Assembly: GCA_947179485.1 (NCBI GenBank)
Contig: OX359246.1
Coordinates: forward strand, 25,730,001-25,794,000
Length of the DNA stretch: 64,000 nucleotides
Source of the DNA: Allacma fusca
Taxonomy: Eukaryota > Arthropoda > Collembola > Symphypleona > Sminthuridae
Direction of reading: 5' to 3'
Shown here one piece after another: positions 11,412 to 22,601 of the stretch. The notes beneath the pieces were generated by a model that did no database searches, was not told where the DNA came from, and saw only the letters and a list, made by a program, of their open reading frames with translations. How positions within the stretch are numbered: the stretch's first letter is position 1; the number at the start of each line of letters is the position of its first letter. A program made the position numbers and the translations under genes.

Positions 11412-12781
11412 AAATTATTTAATTTGTGTGCAATAAACATACACGTGAAGCACACAAGCATCCTTTATACAATAATTTGGTCATGTCATAAACTTTTTGA
11501 ATTTTCGCGCCAAATCTACGAGCCAATAAGAAAGCTACATCTAATTTAAAAATTAGTACAAAAAGAAAAAGAGCGTATTGCTAAAAAAAGCACAAAAAAT
11601 CCTTGAAACAATTATTTGACCGTGTCATAAACTTTTTGAATTTCGCGCGAAGCTTAATAAAGATTAAAAAATAAAAAAATATTATATTAAATAATGATTA
11701 GTATTTTTAGCTTTGGGCCGAAGCTCAGCGGCTTTCTTTTTTTCCATTGGCGAAGCCGATGGCTTTTTATGCTTGTAATATACATATTCTTGCAACCCTT
11801 TTAGAATATGTGATGTTGACAAATACTCGGAATGCACGGCATCGTTTATTAGGATGTAGACAGTCTTCTTGGTTAAGAGCTAAATAAATTTAATGTGTCA
11901 ATTTATAACCATTATCCCATTAGACTTTAACTGTTTACGGTTTCCTAACTGTAAGTATTGCCATATTACCAATGATCAGTTTTGTGTGCCGCTCAGTAAT
12001 AAACAAGTATTCATCTTAGGCGTGTTGTAACCCCTAAAAAGGCAAATATTCTGGGAAATCAACCCTTCAACAATTTTCTTTCTCTTTCGTTAATTCTTGC
12101 AGCTTTTTATATATTGCATTATGTAGCAAGACTGGATATATTAGGTAACTCAAACTTGGCAATCGAGGAGTTTCAAATAATTATACCAATATAAATTAAT
12201 CAAGTCAAACAGTTTAGAATGTGCCAGCATCAGTAAAAAATACTACTCCCACTATTACACAATTTATGTTAATAAGACCATTATCATCGCAACAGTTTGA
12301 AAGCGTAACGGTATATGACGTTATAATGTTCTACATCTAATCCAAAATTAACGGGAAACGTAGAACTTTAGTATGTAGCCTTTACAAAAAATATAACTTA
12401 CATTTGTTGGCATGTGAGAAAAAAAATTGTTGAATGAAAAAAGGAGGTACAAGTTGTCGATTGCTTGGTCTCTGAAAAGTATAAAATGATTTAACATCTT
12501 TGAAGTTTTCAAAATCAAATTGTACCCACTTGAAAATGGTTGAATCATACTTGCTTGTCAGTAATAATAACAGCGACAGTTTGTATTTAATTTGGGAAAG
12601 AAATTGCAAATAAGAGCCCTTCGTATATTGGGAAAAAAATTTGAAACACCTCCCTGATGCAAGAGCCAAGTAATTAGTTTTCATTCGCTAATTTCGTAGT
12701 ACGCTCGCGAAGTTTTGGACACTGTTCCTGTGCCTTTTGTTCCTTATACCTGTGAGGAAGTTTTTCTAACTAAATTAGAAA
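11412..12781. other. Spacer with type A 3' flank copy and 5' flank of receptor B1
   Basis: No coding potential I can support. Around 11700-11770 there is a short element-like stretch with mutually complementary words (gccgaagc / ggctttc; ggcgaagcc / ggcttttt). From about 11990 to 12330 it repeats the 3' flank of the type A genes. From about 12570 it matches the flank upstream of receptor B2. Confidence 0.5.
12702..12721 (+). promoter_or_regulatory. Conserved 20-mer upstream of receptor B1
   Basis: The 20 bases CGCTCGCGAAGTTTTGGACA lie 61 bp before the B1 start codon and occur unchanged at 20437-20456, 68 bp before the B2 start. The surrounding flank is more diverged. It includes the palindrome TCGCGA. 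A core promoter or transcription-factor site is possible, but identity through recent duplication alone is also possible. Confidence 0.3.
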
Positions 12782-14102
12782 ATGATCAGTATCAGATTGT
12801 ACTATTTCATCTCCGCTGCATTTGTCATTACCTCTTATACTTTCACACTCCCGTATAGCTACAATGCTAAAACGAACACTCTCAGGGCTCAAAAGAAAAA
12901 TATCCGGGAATATTTATCCTACGTTCGATTCGTATCTTATATCTTCTACACTTTTTATATTACGGCGACCTTGGGACACAATCTTTCTCAAGTGGTACTG
13001 GATCTGAGCGACTTGAGCATCCATGCATATCGATGTCTGGTTTGGATGAACGGAGCCTGTTTTTATTGGAATCATCTGCGACAGAACGAGGACATCGCCT
13101 GGCTTTTTAACCAGCTGTCAAAGATTAATTGTGAGTTTTTTCTGGAGAATTTTCGCTAAATTCAAAAAATAAATATTAGACATAAAAATGGAATGCGGGA
13201 TTTTGTAGATGAATTTGGAGTCAATAGGAAAAAGTCAAGCTTCGTGGAACAAATAATGATGTCATGGTTGCCAAGCCAGGTGAATTGTATCGCTGGAACC
13301 CTGGCGCTATTTTTTCTCTTCCCTCAGAGGAACCAGTTCATTTTTTCCATTTTTCCGGAACATCTCCAAAACCAGTGGACTTTTAGCCTCTCTGTTTTCT
13401 ACGAAACCCTGGTTTTAATCGATACATGCAATTTATACGGACTGGAATTTTATATCCATCCTTTGGTCAACCGGAGCTTGGTGTTTTGGACCAAGTCTTT
13501 GTAAGAGATTTGTAATACACTGTCCCACTGTAGCTCCAAACAAATTCAATTTGAAACCCTGGGAATATAATGACATACTAATAAACTTTTGACAAAATTT
13601 TCCTCATAGGTGTTCAAATTTAACAGGAAGAGATACATTGTTGGCGCTGAGAAGACACTCTATGTATTCAGTGTTAGTCAAGCAGTACACGAATTGCTAT
13701 GGGAGGATAATTGAGCACATCAAAACGGGTTTTACAATTGGTTGCGTCATGCTGAACTGCATCCTGATCCGATTTTACCATCAGCTAAATGCTCTAACCC
13801 TGATTTTCATTCAAACTTGTTTGTTCATGTTGAGTACAAACCCTCCAATTATGTTCGGCTATGCTTTTCGTATAGGGCAGAATTCCGATGAATTTAAAAA
13901 ACTTCTGACGATTCCTACTCAAGATACTACTCGAGACTGGAAGATATTTTTGAAAAGGAAGAGCCAGTCGCTAAGATCCATTTGCATTCGAGTCTCGGAC
14001 ATGTACGTCCTGGACGAGAAAATGATTCTTATGTATTTCTTTTTCATTTTCAATTATACTCTGTCAGTACTGATTGTGACGACACGTAATCACATTGATT
14101 AG
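12782..14102 (+). CDS. Gustatory-type receptor B1 (seven-pass chemoreceptor)
   Basis: Three exons, 12782-13130, 13209-13500 and 13610-14102, join in phases 1 and 2 to give 377 residues. Splice sites are good (AATT|GTGAGT, CTTT|GTAAGA; acceptors TTTTGTAG and CCTCATAG). The start ATG opens with a hydrophobic segment (LYYFISAAFVITSY), and further helices lie at about 42-70, 150-175, 180-200, 255-300 and 350-370. The product has the size and topology of insect gustatory receptors but is very divergent: NYTLSVLIVT occupies the place of the TYhhhhhQF signature near the C-terminus. It shares intron phases with the type A genes, which suggests common descent. A TTG|CTG-rich third exon (LLALRRHSMYS) follows the second intron. 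Function as a taste or contact chemoreceptor is inferred from family resemblance. Confidence 0.78.
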
Positions 14103-14481
14103 GGTTTTTTGCTTTTCACAGTAAGAAAATACAGTATTCCTCTGTGGGGGGGGGGCTGGTTTTTAATCGTCGTGTCAGCGTTCAGAATCAGAATATGGGA
14201 ATATTTGTACAAACGTCCATGATATTGAATATAAAATTTCTACGATATGATTATTGTTGTTCATAACTCTTATAGATTACGACTTAAACAGAATTCAGAA
14301 ATCCTCATTTATTTATGAGTACACACTTACTAATTGTAAGTGTCACTTTTCCGCGTCAGATTACTTAACGTACCTACATGATCCTATTTCAGTATATTTG
14401 GTTAGTTGCTAATATTTGAGTATGCTCATCTACACTATATACATTACTGTACAAGCAAAATCTAAACTGTCGAATGACGAA

Positions 14482-15812
14482 CAGTGATGCGATCGAACCG
14501 ATTATTTCAAAACTCGATGTTGGTTCGTATTCGAATTCGGATTACCGATTCGAAGTATGCCTTCAAATCGAAGTTGGTTTTACAAAACCGAATCGAATAA
14601 ATCAAGAATTCGAACAATTTATTCGAATCGAATATCAAAACTAGGTATCGATTTTTATTAATCGATTCGAATTTGGATTCGAAGTTGGTATCGAATCGTT
14701 TTTTTCGATTAATCGGTTAAGTTTATCCATTCCTCAATTTATTTAGATAACAAAGTCTAAGATTTAACAATTCTTTAAAATGAATACGTAGCGACGAAAA
14801 GTTCTTTCGGCCCGAACTGTCGCGTCAATTGTCTCATACAATTGACTAAGAACTAATTGCTTTTAGGTGTTTATTTCTTAAACGAATCAAGTTAGCTCGT
14901 GGTCCCGGATGACAATTTAACAAAGCTTGATCTATGTATAAATAAAAGCAATACCTACCATTAAACGTTAGACACCTTGAGAATACTATGGAGGAGGTTA
15001 GGGCTTCTTTCGGGACCTGACGTCCCGAAGTTTTCAGGACGGGACCGGGATCGGCACAGTTTCGGGACAAAATCTTTGTCCCCATTTTATTTCGGGACTG
15101 AATGGCGACGAACGTTTTTGTCCGTAGGATTTCGGGACTGGACAGAATTGTCGCCGGGACAAAAAATTGTCCCAGTAGAAGCCCTAGTGGAGGGTTACAG
15201 TATAAATATATGTCTATTAAGTAATTTCAAAATATTTAGGAAGCTTATTTGCAATAAAATCTTACTTGAAGTATTTGCAATGATGCAGATTTTCTTTTAA
15301 CGTAAAATGGTTGTGGGCAACGGATAGGTTTTTTTCGGCGTTGTGGAGTATTCTCACAGCTTTCAGCGTCACTGGTGACAATATCAATGATATTTGCTTC
15401 CATGTAATTTTAAATTTACGAAAATTAATTTTCAAGAAGTTCAACGTGTTGAGGTTGGGACTCTTACTTCCTCACTACATTCCTCATCAGCCAAGTGGTT
15501 ACTCTCCTCGTGATAAGAATGCCGTGGGGTGTATAATTCGTTGATGGAATTTAAACCCTGGCGGGAATTCGATTGTTCGAAAAACCAATTTCGAATACAA
15601 AGCGATTAAAAACAGAATCGGTATCGAAATTGGATATGTAGTTTAACTAATCGGTTCGAACTTTAATCGGTTTGATAAACCAACTTCGATTGTTCATTCC
15701 ATTCGAATTATGTTCGGATTAACGCAACCGAATCGATAGCTCTTGGCTAATCGATTCGGTTCGTATTCGAAATCGAACATTTCGATTATAATCGTAATCG
15801 GTCGCATCACTG
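14482..15812. mobile_element. Non-autonomous hAT-like DNA transposon with 8-bp target-site duplication
   Basis: The ends are inverted repeats: CAGTGATGCGA on the left and TCGCATCACTG on the right, followed inward by CCGATTA on both arms. The element is flanked by a perfect 8-bp direct repeat ATGACGAA (14474-14481 and 15813-15820). CAGTG ends with 8-bp duplications are typical of the hAT superfamily. Both subterminal 250-300 bp are packed with TTCGAAT/ATTCGA words, possibly transposase-binding arrays. The inside has no transposase frame, so the copy depends on another element. A second small transposon sits at 14999-15186. The intact duplication suggests a fairly recent insertion, after the receptor block was in place. 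Confidence 0.88.
14999..15186. mobile_element. Short inverted-repeat transposon nested in the hAT-like element
   Basis: This 188-bp element has TAGGGCTTCT at the left and AGAAGCCCTA at the right. Its body is a cluster of TTCGGGAC/GTCCCGA words. The flanking 8-mers gaggaggt and gtggaggg agree at six positions, consistent with a worn 8-bp target-site duplication and a hAT-type origin. It has no coding capacity. Confidence 0.65.
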
Positions 15813-15944
15813 ATGACGAAGCATGCCATAATTGTAACATCTAGGAACCACAAGATATTCCATGTTTGCTAAATGTCGCATGTACTCTATTCCTACAAAC
15901 CTACTCAGAAAAATTCGCGAAAATATTTTTGGGTTGATTTTACT

Positions 15945-16417
15945 TAAAGCAATGATATTCTGAAAACGCTATTTCTAGTTGTACATTTTTGAATGAATTT
16001 GAAAATATCACAAATAAAATCGCGGGAAGTGATTGTCTCGGTAGTGTATTGTTTGATGTGGTATTTTCCCAGCAGTGTCTTGGGTGATCGTGATCATACA
16101 ATCGGCATTTCGTAACAATGTGGATGAGATCCTCGTGCTTCTGAAGGTAATAGAGAATGCAGATATTTGGGTATGTGATCTTGAGGTTGAGCACCCTTTG
16201 CGCGGTATGGCTGATCCTGCTTTATGTCTACCAAAAAAAATTTAAGGCATATCCCGCCGCTCCTGTTAACAGCAACATCTGCGAAGTATATGGCAGCATG
16301 ACTAGATTTTGCCAATTTAGCCGCGCAGTGCATCACCACATGCGATGATCGATTCCTTCCCGCATCGTACGGGTTTCTAGCCCCGGCGTTAAAATGTGAT
16401 ACTAGTATAATTAACAA
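15945..16417 (-). mobile_element. Worn LINE fragment (C-terminal part of a non-LTR pol)
   Basis: Two overlapping minus-strand frames resemble the end of a non-LTR retrotransposon polyprotein. Frame 15940-16194 contains LQKHEDLIHIVTKC followed by RLYDHDHPRHCW, like the C..C..ED..H...C finger found after the RNase H domain in Jockey/I/R1-type elements. Just upstream on the minus strand, frame 16094-16417 has AIYFADVAVNRSGG, which loosely recalls an RNase H core. The two lie in different frames, so the copy carries at least one frameshift and is broken. The order (RNase H-like, then finger) is right, but the similarity is weak. Confidence 0.35.
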
Positions 16418-17287
16418 CTATTAAAGAAAAATAAAATAAGCGAAAAAATCTACATACCCGAAACATTTTTCATACGAGCTGACTCATATGTCATAATTGG
16501 CTAAATCGGCAATAAAATTGATTATTTATGAGTGAATAGACTTTAGCTTGAGCGTTTTAGGAATGATACAGCTCTTTGTTTTAAATCAACTATGCTCAAA
16601 GGATATTCCTACATTCTCAGGTACTTGTTACGTGCCTTCGGTTTGGATTACAAGCACATTTGTATCCTATCATACTTAATTTTTGTATCGATTCATTAAA
16701 ATGTTGGAATTTATTTAAGAAATAACTAACAACGTTTTGCAATAAATGCATTGTCAATGGACAACTATACGTTCGAAAAACACAAACTTAATAATTACTG
16801 GAGTTTTGATAACTCACATTACCTTCCCCATTACCTAGTGTTTTCCATCATGTGGTTACATCGTAAGCGCATTAAAAAAAGGAATTTTGTTATCTTGGAG
16901 CACTTTAGTATGTTGGTATAAAAATGATTAGAAACCGGAAGGCACGAAATGCTTTTAGCGATTTTATGATGAACCCAAAGGTGGGCAAAGCATTTCACCT
17001 CCCCTACATCTAGCCTACATATTATATTAAACCTTGGACCTATAAACTTTCTACAAACATGCATACGTATAGTAAGTCACAAATAATAAGGTTTTTGTCG
17101 ACCGAATCTCCCTGTTTACGAGCCCATATATGCAGAAGTATACAAATAAGCATGACATACATTCTTTAACAAATACATCCTAGTCTATTTAAAGCCTAAA
17201 CAACCATAAAGGGACAGGATGGCGTAAACGTCTCCTGGCTAGATATTCCGGTAACAGAATTTCCATGAGACATTACGCAAGTGTTGA

Positions 17288-17405
17288 TTATTATTTAACT
17301 TAATATTTAACTTATTATTTAGCTTACTATTAAACTTCTTATTAAACTTCTTGTTAAACTTCTTATTAAACTTCTCATTAATAACTTCTTATTTAACTTG
17401 GAAGA
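17288..17405. repeat. Short tandem repeat, about 12-bp unit (TTATTAAACTTC)
   Basis: Roughly nine imperfect copies of a 10-13 bp word around TTATTAAACTTC lie in the 5' flank of receptor A2. The matching flank of copy 1 lacks this expansion, so it arose or grew after the segmental duplication. Confidence 0.75.
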
Positions 17406-18101
17406 TTTGGGACGTTCAACATTTTATGTCACTGAGCTACTACACTCTGTAACGAAATACCAAACAGAAATAACATACTGGCTAATTGTATACATATTCG
17501 TCAATCGTTAGGCTGAATGTGATTGTCACACAATGTTCATTGTTTAGCTAGCTTACAACGGTAGTCTGCAATCGTACCAGCTGCTATTTTATGGCTCCTA
17601 GCCCACATTTGTCGTCAAAACTTCTAGTATTATTGCCCTTACCATAAACTCAAACTTCAAAAATTTATAAGGACAACCTACATTTTGCCTACTTGCAGGG
17701 TCTACATGTAGGCTAGGCCCCCACCTTTGAATGATCCTTCATTGTAAAAGCGAAGATTTTAACCGATGCGGAGCTTCATTGGACTCGGAAAACAACTTAA
17801 AGTTTACCAAATAATTACCTACTGTGAGTACTAGTATGATATGACATGATGACCTTATTGACTACTTAAGGGAGCTAGTATAAAAGCGAATTCTAAGTAT
17901 GAGGCACGACTTGTTATAATTGTGTCTCTCGGGAAGTATCTAAAGTCTTTCTTAATTCCGTTCAGGTTTGGAGTACCAATTTAATTTTTTTTTAATTTTA
18001 AATTGAACAAGTTTTAAGCTTTTAGAGAGCTATTTTCTCATTGAATAAAAATTTGTAACAACTTGTAATAAATATCGGGCTTATTCAGACTCCACTCCGA
18101 T

Positions 18102-19508
18102 ATGCCGAACTCCTCAGATATGCAGCCTTATTTAAAGGTATTTTGCTTCCTATCAAAACTGAGGATCGTTCCCTTTCACCTGAGCTTTGAAGGGCATGGC
18201 AGGGTTGTGATGAAGCGGGACCGTCGTCGATTCATCTGGAACCTATTTTTCCTCTACGGTTTTTTCCGAACCTGGCTGAGTATCTATAATTTTGTGATGA
18301 TTTGGAGAAGTGGAACTGCCCCGACCTATGAGCTAAGCATTCATGCTCTGGAAATTTTGGCAAGTGTGGCAGTCACTGGACCTCAAATTCTTTCATTTAT
18401 GGGGCAAGGAGAGATCACAGCAGCGATTTTTAGTTTCATTTTTAAAGGTGTTAGAGATATCTACTAATTTTAATTATTAATATAAATCATTACGGATAAT
18501 TTACCTTAAATGATCATTAATTCAATACTGTATCAAAGGATTCTGTTCGTGTTTAAGACTTAAGGTATGATTATTTTCAGGTACAGGGGAGAGGTCGACC
18601 GAGACACATCCAAAGCGGTCGCACTCACTGCAAGAATCTTTCGCTGCATATTTAATGCAAATTGTTTACTCTGAATGTATTGGGTTGAATATACTGGCAG
18701 CAATATTTTGTACAAAGGTTCATCTTTACCAGAACCTTCCAGTGACGCTCCAAAATCCGTTCATATTTCTACTTTGTTTCATTCATGAGATCCTATTTTG
18801 GATCGGGCGCCCAATTGCTTTCATCCTATGCGTTTCAAATATGCTCCTATTTTTTGAGGACGTCAGTCGTACACTCATTTCTGAAATCAGATTTATTCGG
18901 TAAGACTTTTCCTTTGAATGCTGAACTCACCTCACACCTTACTCACCTACACATGTAATATTATTACGAATATCTGTACACATGGGATACAGATTAAACG
19001 TTTTTGTGTGAATCATTCATATAGATCAAATCCCTCCCTGGAGCCGTCTGAGTTGCAGAAGTTGCAAGATGTCTGTCGAAAAACTGAGGTCGTGGTCCGA
19101 TTATTTAACATTGGACACTCTGCATTGATTTATTTCTTCAAGATGCTGTTCCTCAGTGCTTCAATTTTCGGATTCTTCTTTGGTATTCACTTGCTCCCGA
19201 TCAACAGGCCTGTTTCTTTATATTTAATGTACTTGGGGGTATTTGCATTCACGTCATATTGTGTCACTTTTGACAAAGCATTTCGCGTCCCTGCATCCAT
19301 GGACACTCTCAAGAATGAAGTGACCAAATGTATGCAACTCTCGAGGTCATCCAAGCTTCGAAGGGAAATTTTTGAGAAGCGAATGCAGGCCATTGCTAAT
19401 GTGGGGATCAAAGTGGGTGAATTTAATATAATGGAGCGGGAGTCCTCACTTATATTCCTGGACTTCGTGGTGAACCAAGTGGTCTCACTGCTTATTACAT
19501 TTCGGTAA
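18102..19508 (+). CDS. Gustatory-type receptor A2 (seven-pass chemoreceptor)
   Basis: Three exons, 18102-18447, 18581-18899 and 19025-19508, with the same phases (1, 2) and exon lengths (346, 319, 484 nt) as receptor A1, giving 382 residues. The first donor is weaker here (AAAG|GTGTTA against GTGAGA in A1) and intron 1 is longer (133 against 94 nt). Differences from A1 are mostly conservative and spread along the protein, with clusters at the N-terminus (PNSSDM for LNSTDV) and at the exon 1/2 junction (GERST for GNGLT). No stops or frameshifts are present, so both copies are probably functional. As in A1, the frame ends right at a potential donor after ITFR. It lies 1.0 kb upstream of receptor B2. 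Confidence 0.8.
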
Positions 19509-20523
19509 AAAAAAAATACATTAATTTGTTTTTCCCAGAAGTAACAATGTCAATGTTCCGTTTGGGTCCAATCCAGCTCTTTAATGAAACAAATATTCAT
19601 CTTGTGAGTGTTACAACACTTAAGAGGTAAACTACACTGAGAAATCAACCAGTCAAAAATTTTCATGGCTTTTCTTTAATTTTTGCAGCTTTGTACAATG
19701 TCCACTATGTATGTAGATATACATATAAGACCACTATCATCGTTACAGTATGAAAGCTTTTTGTGAGAATTAACTTGCGGTAGACGTTGTAATATTCCAC
19801 ATCTAATCGAAAAAAAATTATAAAGTTGGTTCCAAAAGCAACGTTGTGGCACAAATAGCAACCCTGTAAATTTCGAGTATTTATACCTTTATTAACGAAC
19901 GAACAGGAGTAATTATATAGAGTTGATACCACCGCATGTAAAATAATCTGCGTTTTCTGTAATTTGTAATCAATTCTGAACAAACGCGCAGAAATATTCG
20001 CCGCTCGAGCTTAATTCCACTAAAATAACAATGATAGCAAATACATAGCAAATGATCACCCTTGAACTTTATAGTGTACATATAGCATTTACAACAAAAC
20101 ACAATAATCATATTTTTTGGCACTTGAGAATAAAAAACTTACTGAATGAAAAAAAACGAGTTAAATTTGTTCACTGATTGGTCTCAGAGAATTCTAAAGA
20201 GATTTAATACCTCTTGAGTTTTTAAAATCAAATTATAGGTATTAAAAAAATGCGCGAATCCCACTTTGATTGCCAGGGAATAGGACAGTTTTCATTTAAT
20301 TTGGGAAAGAAACAATTTTAGTTAAATAATAGATGTGCAATTCCAGCTCCAGGTTAGTATTAGTTTGTTGGAACAAACATTTGACACACCTTCCTATTTT
20401 AAGTGCCAACGCCTTAGTTTACATTTCTTAATATTTCGCTCGCGAAGTTTTGGACACTGTTCTCCTGTTCCTTTGGTTTTTTTATATCTGTAAGGAGGTA
20501 CGTTTTTCTAATTAAATGAGAAA
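19509..20523. other. Spacer between receptors A2 and B2
   Basis: No gene is seen apart from a possible very short terminal exon of A2 at 19689-19716. The sequence matches 9127-9850 and parts of 11990-12780 in copy 1. The 20-mer shared by both B promoters lies at 20437-20456. Confidence 0.5.
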
Positions 20524-21844
20524 ATGATCAGCATCAGATTGTACTATTTCATCTCCGCGGCATTCTTCATTGCCTCTTATACCTTCACACTCCCGTATAG
20601 CTACAATGCTAAAACGAACACTCTCAGGGCTCAAAAGAAAAATATCCGGGAATATTTATCCTACGTTCGATTCCTGTCTTATATCTTCTACACTTTTTAT
20701 ATTACGGCAACCTTGGGACACAATCTTTCTCAAGTGGTACTGGATCTGAGCGACTTGAGCATCCATGCATATCGATGTCTGGTTTGGATGAACGGAGCCT
20801 GCTTTTATTGGAATCATCTCCGACATAACGAGGATATTGCCTGGCTTTTTAACCAGCTGTCAAAAATTAATCGTGAGTTTTTTCTGAAGAATTTTTGTTA
20901 AATTCAAAAAATAAACATTAGACGTAAAAATGGGCCGTTTGATTTTGTAGATGAATTTGGAGTCAATAGGAAAAAGTCAAGCTTCGTGGAACAAATAATG
21001 ATGTCATGGTTGCCAAGCCAGGTGAATTGTATCGCTGGAACTCTGGCGTTATTTTTTCTCTTCCCGCAGAGGAACCAGTTCATTTTTTCCATTTTTCCAG
21101 AACAACTCCAAAACCAGTGGACTTTTAGCCTCTCTGTTTTCTACGAAACCCTGATTTTAATCGATACATGCAATTTATACGGACTGGAATTTTATATCCA
21201 TCCTTTGGTCAACCGGAGCTTGGTGTTTTGGACCAAGTCTTTGTAAGAGATTTTTAATACAGTGACCCACGGTAGCTACAAACAAATGAAATTTGAAACC
21301 ATGGGAATATAATGACATAACAATAAATTTTGACAAAATGTTCCTCATTAGGTGTTCAAATTTAACAGGAAGAGATACATTGTTGGCGCTGAGAAGACAC
21401 TGTATGTATTCAGTGTTGGTCAAGCATTACACGAATTGCTATGGGAGGATAATTGAGCACATCAAAACGGGTTTTACAATTGGTTGCGTCATGCTGAACT
21501 GTATCCTCATCCGATTTTACCATCAACTGAATGCTCTAACCCTGATTTTCATTCAAACTTGTTTGTTCATGTTAAGTACAAACCCTCCAATTATGTTCGG
21601 CTATGCTTTTCGTATGGGGCAGAATTCCGATGAATTTAAAAAACTTCTGACGATTCCTACTCAAGATACTACTCGAAACTGGAGGATGTTTTTGAAAAGG
21701 AAGAGCCAGTCGCTAAGACCCATTTCCATTCGAGTCTCGGACATGTACGTCCTGGATGAGAAAATGATTCTTATGTATTTCTTTTTCATTTTCAATTATA
21801 CTCTGTCAGTGCTCATTATGACGTCTGACAATCACATTGGTTAG
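20524..21844 (+). CDS. Gustatory-type receptor B2 (seven-pass chemoreceptor)
   Basis: Three exons, 20524-20872, 20951-21242 and 21352-21844, with exon lengths identical to receptor B1 (349, 292, 493 nt) and the same phases, giving 377 residues. The sequence is close to B1 throughout. Changes include His for Tyr at the codon split by intron 1 and MTSDNHIG for VTTRNHID at the C-terminus. There are no disabling changes. An in-frame ATG at 21293 lies inside intron 2 and extends exon 3 upstream; it is an unspliced read-through and not a separate gene. The family assignment rests on size, multi-helix topology and relationship to B1. Confidence 0.78.
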
Positions 21845-22601
21845 GATGTTTTGCATCTCACAGTAATAAAAGGATGTATTCCTATGGGTTGAGGGGTTGT
21901 TGTTAACCGTAGAGCCAAAGTTCGGACTGTAGTAATATTTGTCGAAGTGCCCATGTTTTGTAATATCCCGCCAAAATGTATCTAGGTCATGATTCTTTTT
22001 TTTTTTTGCAATCACAATTCCTGAAAATTAACTCTTAACTAACCATACGTGCCAAGAGGGGCGCCATTTCTCAGAAGATTTCTTCTCGAAAAAATGGGGA
22101 AATTTTGAATCCCAGTCCATATGAATTAAATTTTTTTAAAATTAAATGGGAGGGCCATGTCTCAAATGATTTCTTCTAGTCGAATTCATTGTTATGTTAA
22201 AAAACAGGTCAAGTTTGCGGTTTTTTTCAAAAATTTTTAAAATCCGTACATTAATACAATGATCTGAGAGGGAAAAACGTAAAATTGAAATAATCAAAAT
22301 TTTATTTCGGGTTACCACGACGGTTCAAACGAGATATTGAACTTGATTCTAACCTTAATTCTTCTGGATTTATTTTTGCCAAATCATATAATAGTAGGAT
22401 GAAATAATAATAATAAAAAATAATAATAAAATAATTATAAAATAATTATTATAAAATAAAAAAACTTTGCACATCATGTAATCCCAACCGTTCTCGTACA
22501 TTAAATCTGATCACTGCACCCTTTCCGTTATTCCTATCCTTATTAACTCCCGAAAACCTGATTTTTAAAAAAAAGTCAAGCAACTGACGTAACTTCTAAA
22601 T
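21845..22601. other. Spacer between receptor B2 and the carotenoid oxygenase
   Basis: No gene seen. Two related stretches about 90 bp apart (near 22060 and 22147, sharing ...GATTTCTTCT) form an imperfect direct repeat. A TAA/TAAAATAAT-rich simple repeat runs from 22385 to 22465. The genes on either side converge, so this probably holds both 3' untranslated regions. Confidence 0.5.

Larger units (their letters stand above)
5933..14102 (+). repeat. Segmental duplication, copy 1 (receptors A1 and B1)
   Basis: This is the first copy of a block repeated in direct orientation at 16471-21844. Shared landmarks start at a nearly identical stretch (5933 and 16471, around gagctgactcata) and continue through the 5' flanks, where similarity is patchy. 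They are strong through the type A gene, its 3' flank and the type B gene. Copy 1 is longer by about 2.6 kb between its A and B genes, where a decayed third type A gene and its own 3' flank are found (10165-12330). The 5930-7803 part has no other gene; I see only duplicated flank. Confidence 0.8.
16471..21844 (+). repeat. Segmental duplication, copy 2 (receptors A2 and B2)
   Basis: Direct repeat of the block at 5933-14102, in the same gene order A then B. The two A proteins look roughly 90% identical and the two B proteins about 95% by eye. Introns and 3' flanks are also recognisably related, so this is a DNA-level duplication and not retroposition. The A-to-B distance is about 1.0 kb here against 3.7 kb in copy 1. 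The 5' part (16471-18101) carries no gene; it contains the minisatellite at 17288-17405. Confidence 0.8.

Noticed and set aside
21293-21351. Upstream extension of receptor B2 exon 3 from an ATG at 21293
   Set aside because: The exon border is set by the acceptor at 21351 and by exact agreement with B1; the ATG is intronic and absent in frame from B1.
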